Positions 52,237-57,174 of a stretch of DNA of 57,174 nt are shown piece after piece. Position numbers and translations under genes: made by a program. The notes under the pieces were generated by a model, which saw only the letters and a list, made by a program, of their open reading frames with translations, was not told the origin of the DNA and made no database searches. This DNA is from Candidatus Pelagibacter communis (GTDB taxonomy: Bacteria; Pseudomonadota; Alphaproteobacteria; Pelagibacterales; Pelagibacteraceae): NCBI GenBank assembly GCA_001180065.1, contig CVSM01000049.1:1-57174 (forward strand). Reading direction: 5' to 3'. The stretch's first letter is position 1; each line of letters begins with the position of its first letter.

Positions 52237-53214
52237 ATGAGTATTCAGGAAATAGATTTTTCTAAAACTCTCACTGATGAACAAGTCTTTGAGACCATCA
52301 TGTCAAACTATTCTGATTTGAGTAAAGACTGGATATTCCATCAATGGCACTGGATGAATAGTGTTTATTCCCCTTTTTACGATCACTATAAATATATGAT
52401 AATAATTTCTTTAGTTGAAAAAACTCTTCAATTTTATGATCAAATGAATATTCAATATACTTATGATGAATATTATTCAAAATCATATCTTCAGATTGAA
52501 AAATTTAGTATTACCGAACTCTGCGAAAAATTAGATTTACCAAAAGAAACCGTTAGAAGAAAAGTCTTAGAACTTGAAAAAGATGGAGTTATAACTCGTA
52601 ATAAAAAAAAAGTTATAATTGATAGAAAAGCATTTGACTTTGTTAAACCAGAACAACAAATTAAATTTTCATCTAAATATATATACTTAGTTTCTCTAGC
52701 TTTAAATAAAGATAAAATTTATTCAAAAAAACTAGAACAAAAAAATATTGAAAATATCATAAAGAAAAAATTTTCATTATCGTGGAGGTGGTTTTATAGA
52801 ATGCAAATCCCATTAGTTATAGGTTACCATAAATTTTTTAAAGACTTAACTACATTCCATATTTGGGGGACAATTTGTATGAATCAGGTTTTGAATGTTA
52901 CAAAAAAATTAATCTCAACCGATAAGAAACCTTCATTAGATTATTTTGCTACAAATAATATTCTTATTGAAAACCTAGGAACAAATATTGGTATAAGTGC
53001 AATGTCAATTTCTGAAATGACTAAAATTCCCCGTGCAACAATAATTAGAAAATGCAAATATTTAATGAAAGAAGATTTAATCAAAACTAATGAAAAAAAA
53101 CAATATGTTCTGTCTTCATTGAATTTTAAAAAAATCTTGCCTTATCAATCAGAAGTTTTTAAGTACAAAGCTAAATTTATTCGTAAAATTCTTAATCTTC
53201 TTGTAATTTCTTAG
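52237..53214 (+). CDS. putative transcription regulator with two winged-helix segments
   Basis: A 325-residue protein with two helix-turn-helix regions: SITELCEKLDLPKETVRRKV (about 91-110) and MSISEMTKIPRATIIRKC (about 262-279). Each is followed by a beta-wing-like stretch (DGVITRNKKKVIIDRK and DLIKTNEKKQYVL). They resemble MarR/Crp-type winged helices, and the shared LP-K-E-T/IP-R-A-T-I-x-RK pattern suggests duplication. The N-terminal 85 residues and the middle section are Trp- and Tyr-rich and match nothing I know. I start at the ATG at 52237; a TTG at 52207 in frame is unlikely. Likely a DNA-binding regulator; target unknown. Confidence 0.6.
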   Translation: MSIQEIDFSKTLTDEQVFETIMSNYSDLSKDWIFHQWHWMNSVYSPFYDHYKYMIIISLVEKTLQFYDQMNIQYTYDEYYSKSYLQIEKFSITELCEKLDLPKETVRRKVLELEKDGVITRNKKKVIIDRKAFDFVKPEQQIKFSSKYIYLVSLALNKDKIYSKKLEQKNIENIIKKKFSLSWRWFYRMQIPLVIGYHKFFKDLTTFHIWGTICMNQVLNVTKKLISTDKKPSLDYFATNNILIENLGTNIGISAMSISEMTKIPRATIIRKCKYLMKEDLIKTNEKKQYVLSSLNFKKILPYQSEVFKYKAKFIRKILNLLVIS

Positions 53215-53258
53215 ATCTTAAATAAATTATAGGTGTTATACTACTACACAGAGGGGTC

Positions 53259-54110
53259 ATGGAGATAGTAACAAAAATAGCACCTATCATACTCGCATTA
53301 ATAATGTTGGGTTTAGGTTTGGGATTAAAGATTGAAGATTTTATAAGAATATTAAAAACTCCAAAGGATTTTTTTGTAGGTTTTTTTTCTCAATTAATTA
53401 TTCTTCCATTAGTTGCTTACTTATTAATTATTATTTTAAAAGTAACACCTGAAATAGCAATTGGAGTTATGATTATCGCTGCTGCCCCAGGTGGAGTTAC
53501 ATCTAATATATTAACAAAATTTGCTAATGGAGATGTTGCTTTATCTATTTCTTTAACAGCTGTAATCAGTTTAATTTCCATTATTACCGTTCCTCTTATA
53601 ATTTTTACATCTGCTGATTTATTTGAAATTACAAATATTTCTCAAAATGTTTCAATGACTGGTATAGCGCTAAAAATGTTTTTGGTTGTAACTGTTCCAG
53701 TAATCTTAGGGATGATTATAAGAAAATTTGCTGAAAATTTTGTAAATTCGAAAATTCAAATATTTGAAAAACTCAACATATTATTATTTGTTATTTTTTT
53801 TATAGCTGCGTTTTATGAAGAAAGAGAAAGTTTTATAGATTTCCTAATGCAAGCAGGTTTCATTACTTTTATTCTAAATATAACAATGATGATTATGGCT
53901 TATTACCTTGGTAAAACTTTTGCCTCAGGAATAAAACAACAAAAATGTATTGCTTTAGAATGTGGATTACAAAATGGTACTTTAGCAATATTTGTTTCTA
54001 CACAAATATTCGGTACAGATATAGTCTACATAACTCCAACAGCTGCATATGCTTTGATTATGTACATCACTGGTTTTATATTTGTTTTTCTTTTAAAAAA
54101 TAAAGTTTAA
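53259..54110 (+). CDS. bile acid:sodium symporter (BASS)-family transporter
   Basis: A 283-residue membrane protein with about nine helices, with the BASS features MLGLGLGLKIEDFIRILKTP near the N-terminus, AAAPGGVTSNILTKFANGDV (about 75-94, with the substrate-binding and Na+-binding residues) and LECGLQNGTLAIFVSTQIFG near residue 229. The bacterial members carry organic acids, pantoate or other small acids with Na+; the true substrate is not known. It is preceded by a short spacer (44 bases) after the regulator gene and converges on the dimethylglycine dehydrogenase gene with a four-base overlap. Confidence 0.88.
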   Translation: MEIVTKIAPIILALIMLGLGLGLKIEDFIRILKTPKDFFVGFFSQLIILPLVAYLLIIILKVTPEIAIGVMIIAAAPGGVTSNILTKFANGDVALSISLTAVISLISIITVPLIIFTSADLFEITNISQNVSMTGIALKMFLVVTVPVILGMIIRKFAENFVNSKIQIFEKLNILLFVIFFIAAFYEERESFIDFLMQAGFITFILNITMMIMAYYLGKTFASGIKQQKCIALECGLQNGTLAIFVSTQIFGTDIVYITPTAAYALIMYITGFIFVFLLKNKV

Positions 54111-56551
54111 TTTGTTTTAAAATTGGTTTGTTTTATTGGTTTGTTAATCAATTCAATTTCGTATTTCCTTTTCTCAACCTCGATAAATAATTTACTATCT
54201 CTCAATTTTTCATCGGAAAAATCGTTTTTGATGTAACCAAAAGTCAGATTTTTCTTAAAGTTAAAAGAATAATTCCCTGAAGTCGATCTACCTATTATCT
54301 TATCTTCTAAATAAATAGGCTCATCATGAAGTAATAGTGGTTCTCCAGGTTTACTATCCTTTAATGTAAACATAGCAAATCTTGTTTTGATCTTCTCATT
54401 ATTAATTTTTTCAAGAGCTGACTTACCAATAAAATCTACATTTTTTTTATTACTGATGGTAAAAGATAAACCTGCTTGGTATTGATTTTCTTCAGGAGAA
54501 ATATCGTGACCCCAATGAAGAAATCCACTTTCCATTCGCATAATATCCATTGCATGCATACCACAATTAGAAAGATTGAAATCCTTACCTTTATCAACTA
54601 ACAATTCATAAATTTTTTTTGCATCCTCAGATTTTACATATAATTCATAACCTAATTCACCAACATATGACAATCTTTGAGTCCAAATTTTAACTGATTC
54701 AATAGTAATATATTTAGCGGTGCTAAATTTAAAGTTATCATTTTCAAAATCATCTTTTGAAATTGATTTCATTAAAGCTCGACTTTTTGGTCCAAAAAGT
54801 CCAAATACACAAAAATCATCAGTAACATCTTTTAACTCTATATCTTTTGCTAGGTATTTCTTAATATGAAATTTATCTCTCTCTCTTGTAGCTGCTGAAC
54901 TAATTATTCTAAAGTGATCTTTATGAATACAAACAACTGTTAAATCAGTCTCAATTCCACCATCAGGATTTAACATATGTGTATAAATACACTTACCAGG
55001 TTCATTTTTTATATTAGCTGTGCAAATTTTTTGTAATTCCTTGTGTGCTTTCTCAGATTTTATTTCAAATTTTGAGAATGGAGTTAAATCAAATAAACCA
55101 ACGTTTTTTGTAGTATTATTTGTCTCGTATTCTGCTGAAGGGTACCAATTTTGATAATTATAACTGTATTCATATTCTGTTTTTTCTCCATCTAAAGCAA
55201 ACCACATTGGTCTCTCGTATCCGCCTGAAACACCAAAACATGCTCCAAAACTTTTTAGATTATCATGATGAGGTAAGGTTTTGATATTCCTAGAAGTTTT
55301 GTGTTGTTTAAACGGCCAATGCATTCCATATAAATCTCCTAATGACTCAGTTATTCTTTTTTTAATAAAACCTAATTTAGAATGAAATTTTTGAAACCTT
55401 TTAATATCGTAACTAAAAATGTCCTCATTAATATGACCATTAATTAGCCATTCAGCAGTAACTTTACCAACTCCTCCTCCACTACCAATTCCAATACTAT
55501 TTAAACCACAACATACAAAAAAGTTTTTAATTTCTGGTACTTCTCCTAAAAGAGTATTTGTATCTGGTGTAAATGACTCAGGACCTGAAAAAAATTTTCT
55601 TATTCCTGCTGTTTCTAAAACTGGAAATCTTTTAATTGCTGATTTTAAATAAGGTTCAAAATGTTCAAAATTTTCCTGAAATTCACCAAATGAAAAATTT
55701 TCAGGCACTAAATTTGTTTTGTTCCACGCTGGAATAGATTTTCCCTCAAAAATTCCAACTAATATTTTACCTGCGTCCTCTTTAATATAAGTTCTATTAT
55801 CGAAATCTCTTATCACAGGTAAAGTTTTTGAGAGATTTTTAATTGGTTCAGTAATGATGTAAAAATGTTCAGCTGGATAAAGAGGAATGCTAACTCCAGC
55901 CCTTTCCCCGATTTGTCTCGACCACATTCCAGAAGCTAAGACAATATACTCGCAATCTATTTCTATGCCATTAACTTTAACTCCAGAAATTTTTCCATTT
56001 TTAGTAAGAATTTCGTCAACAGGAGATTTTTCAAAAATTTGTGCCCCCTCTTTTCTTGCAGCTTTAGCTAACATGTGAGTAACACCTGATGGATCTGCTG
56101 CACCATCTCCTGGCATTAAAATTCCACCAATTATATCCTCAGTATTAATAATTGGATAATCTTTTTTAATTTTATCTTTATCTAAAATTCTTACATCAAC
56201 ATCATAAAGTTGAGCTGTTGTTGCTTGTCTTTTAAGTTCTTGCCATCTTCCTTTATTTTGCGCAATTGAAAGTGCACCGTTTAATTTAAGACCTGCAGAA
56301 TGATCAACTTCTTTCTCAAGTTTTTTATACAAATCTAACGAATATTTTCTAATTTTAGTTACTGCTGCCGTTGGACCTAATTGACTAACTAAACCTGCAG
56401 CATGCCACGTCGTACCTGATGTTAATAAATCCCTCTCTAAAAGAATTGTATCTTTCCAACCAAACTTAGCTAAATGATAAATAACTGAGCAACCAATAAC
56501 ACCTCCACCAATTACTATTACTTTAGCATTATTCGGTAATTTTTTATCCAT
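54107..56551 (-). CDS. FAD-dependent dimethylglycine/sarcosine dehydrogenase-like, with GcvT domain
   Basis: An 814-residue two-part flavoenzyme. The N-terminal half begins with VIVIGGGVIGCSVIYHLAKF (FAD) and the covalent-FAD type LLTSGTTWHAAGL, with His50. The C-terminal half is a GcvT-type folate-binding domain (YVGELGYELYVKSEDA and DIMRMESGFLHWGHDISPEE). Such enzymes oxidatively demethylate dimethylglycine or sarcosine and pass the formaldehyde to tetrahydrofolate. It fits a cell that imports glycine betaine. Its start overlaps the epimerase gene by eight bases. Substrate class is sound; the choice between dimethylglycine and sarcosine is not settled. Confidence 0.9.
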   Translation of the reverse strand: MDKKLPNNAKVIVIGGGVIGCSVIYHLAKFGWKDTILLERDLLTSGTTWHAAGLVSQLGPTAAVTKIRKYSLDLYKKLEKEVDHSAGLKLNGALSIAQNKGRWQELKRQATTAQLYDVDVRILDKDKIKKDYPIINTEDIIGGILMPGDGAADPSGVTHMLAKAARKEGAQIFEKSPVDEILTKNGKISGVKVNGIEIDCEYIVLASGMWSRQIGERAGVSIPLYPAEHFYIITEPIKNLSKTLPVIRDFDNRTYIKEDAGKILVGIFEGKSIPAWNKTNLVPENFSFGEFQENFEHFEPYLKSAIKRFPVLETAGIRKFFSGPESFTPDTNTLLGEVPEIKNFFVCCGLNSIGIGSGGGVGKVTAEWLINGHINEDIFSYDIKRFQKFHSKLGFIKKRITESLGDLYGMHWPFKQHKTSRNIKTLPHHDNLKSFGACFGVSGGYERPMWFALDGEKTEYEYSYNYQNWYPSAEYETNNTTKNVGLFDLTPFSKFEIKSEKAHKELQKICTANIKNEPGKCIYTHMLNPDGGIETDLTVVCIHKDHFRIISSAATRERDKFHIKKYLAKDIELKDVTDDFCVFGLFGPKSRALMKSISKDDFENDNFKFSTAKYITIESVKIWTQRLSYVGELGYELYVKSEDAKKIYELLVDKGKDFNLSNCGMHAMDIMRMESGFLHWGHDISPEENQYQAGLSFTISNKKNVDFIGKSALEKINNEKIKTRFAMFTLKDSKPGEPLLLHDEPIYLEDKIIGRSTSGNYSFNFKKNLTFGYIKNDFSDEKLRDSKLFIEVEKRKYEIELINKPIKQTNFKTN

Positions 56552-57173
56552 TTTTTTTATTCTTCAATTCAAATTTTATCATTTGTTCTAGTGATTTTTT
56601 TAAAGATATTCTTATTTTCCAATTCGGATAATCTTTAATAAACTTAGAATTATCGGAGATCCACCACTTATGGTCTCCTAATCTATTTTTTTTTAATATC
56701 TTATATTTACTTTTTTTTTTACTAATATTCTCAATTAAATTAATTGCTTCAAGAATTGAACAACTATTACTTCTACCACCACCTAAGTTATAAACTTTTC
56801 CTCCAGTTTTTGGTCTTTTGATAAACTCATGAAATGCTTTAACAACATCTAAACTATGAATGTTGTCTCTTACTTGTTTTCCTTTATAGCCAAAAACATA
56901 ATACTTTTTTCCTTGAATGATTGATTTTACTAAAAATGATAAAAAACCATGAAGTTGAGCTCCTGTATGGTTTTCTCCTGTTAGACATCCACCTCTAAAA
57001 CAAACAGTTTTTAAATTAAAATATCTTCCATATTCTTGAACAAACAAATCTGCTGAAGTTTTTGATGCTCCAAATAAAGAATGAGTGTTATGATCAATTG
57101 ACATATTTTCATCAATTCCTTTTTTATAATATTTATGTTTTTTTTTTATTTCGTATCTTAACTTTTTATCTTC
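56544..57173 (-). CDS. NAD-dependent epimerase/dehydratase (CDP-paratose 2-epimerase-like), N-terminus beyond window
   Basis: The frame stays open to the right edge, so the true N-terminus lies outside and at least 209 residues are seen. It is an extended SDR: HSLFGASKTSADLFVQEYG carries the YxxxK-type motif with Phe in place of the usual Tyr, followed by KTVCFRGGCLTGENHTGA, GYKGKQVRDNIHSLDVVKAF and KVYNLGGGRSNSCSILEAI. This pattern closely resembles CDP-paratose 2-epimerase-type proteins of surface-sugar synthesis. The visible internal ATG at 57104 is not a start. Its role is probably nucleotide-sugar modification. Confidence 0.8.
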   Translation of the reverse strand, partial: EDKKLRYEIKKKHKYYKKGIDENMSIDHNTHSLFGASKTSADLFVQEYGRYFNLKTVCFRGGCLTGENHTGAQLHGFLSFLVKSIIQGKKYYVFGYKGKQVRDNIHSLDVVKAFHEFIKRPKTGGKVYNLGGGRSNSCSILEAINLIENISKKKSKYKILKKNRLGDHKWWISDNSKFIKDYPNWKIRISLKKSLEQMIKFELKNKKNG

Positions 57174-57174
57174 A

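Noticed and set aside
1-57174. Insertion sequence, prophage or CRISPR
   Set aside because: No transposase, integrase, phage gene, terminal repeats or spaced direct repeats were seen.

Overview
The window is a dense, AT-rich stretch of an alphaproteobacterial chromosome, most probably a Pelagibacterales (SAR11) type genome. This rests on very short or overlapping gene junctions, poly-A/T rich spacers, Lys/Asn/Ile-rich proteins, and a typical oligotroph gene set: a glycine betaine ABC importer, a TRAP importer, a DMSP-lyase-like cupin, dimethylglycine dehydrogenase and 2-methylcitrate cycle genes. The taxonomic call is inference from content and composition. I see no rRNA, CRISPR array, insertion sequence, integrase or phage gene. 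No stretch longer than about 300 bases lacks a gene. The longest gap (33858-34153) holds a candidate structured RNA.

Layout. 3-2847: 2-methylcitrate cycle (prpD fragment, prpB, prpC). 2853-4189: two methyltransferase-like genes. 4199-7146: class I ribonucleotide reductase nrdAB, with a repeat-rich upstream region. 7305-8759: phosphomannomutase/phosphoglucomutase. 8760-10251: a highly charged coiled-coil protein and a DUF2061 membrane protein with an unusual hairpin leader. 10267-12107: TauE/SafE exporter and dusA. 12097-14984: TRAP transporter dctMQP. 15082-20769: a plus-strand operon of CaiB-type CoA-transferase, aldehyde dehydrogenase, VOC protein, homocysteine-methyltransferase-like protein, DddQ-like DMSP lyase and a beta-lactamase-fold hydrolase. 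It is followed on the minus strand by a CitE-like lyase, an EamA transporter, an amidase and an iron-type alcohol dehydrogenase. 26182-30530: glycine betaine importer, with the ATPase divergent from the permease and binding protein. 30601-33857: rpoZ, an MFS transporter, a beta-hydroxyacid dehydrogenase and a flavin-type oxidase.

The second half mixes surface-polysaccharide genes (glycosyltransferases of several families, DUF6165, rmlB/rmlA/rmlC without rmlD) with a polar amino acid ABC importer (39773-42009). It also holds a compact spermidine/methylthioadenosine block (42071-46271): a SpeD-SpeE fusion, a FucA-like class II aldolase, mtnA, mtnP and a divergent apt. Together these could make spermidine, cleave the MTA by-product, reclaim adenine, and split the methylthioribulose phosphate into DHAP plus methylthioacetaldehyde. 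The end of the window has a tRNA-Met(CAT), two small paralogous membrane proteins, a regulator with two winged-helix segments, a bile-acid/sodium symporter family protein, a dimethylglycine dehydrogenase-like enzyme and a truncated sugar-nucleotide epimerase.

The most interesting items are the DddQ-centred cluster, whose methyltransferase has a substituted zinc ligand; the MTA-to-DHAP block with a fused AdoMet decarboxylase/aminopropyltransferase; the GC-rich structured-RNA candidate at 33977-34129; and hairpin-plus-U-tract elements that run directly into start codons (10012-10053 and 13921-13959).
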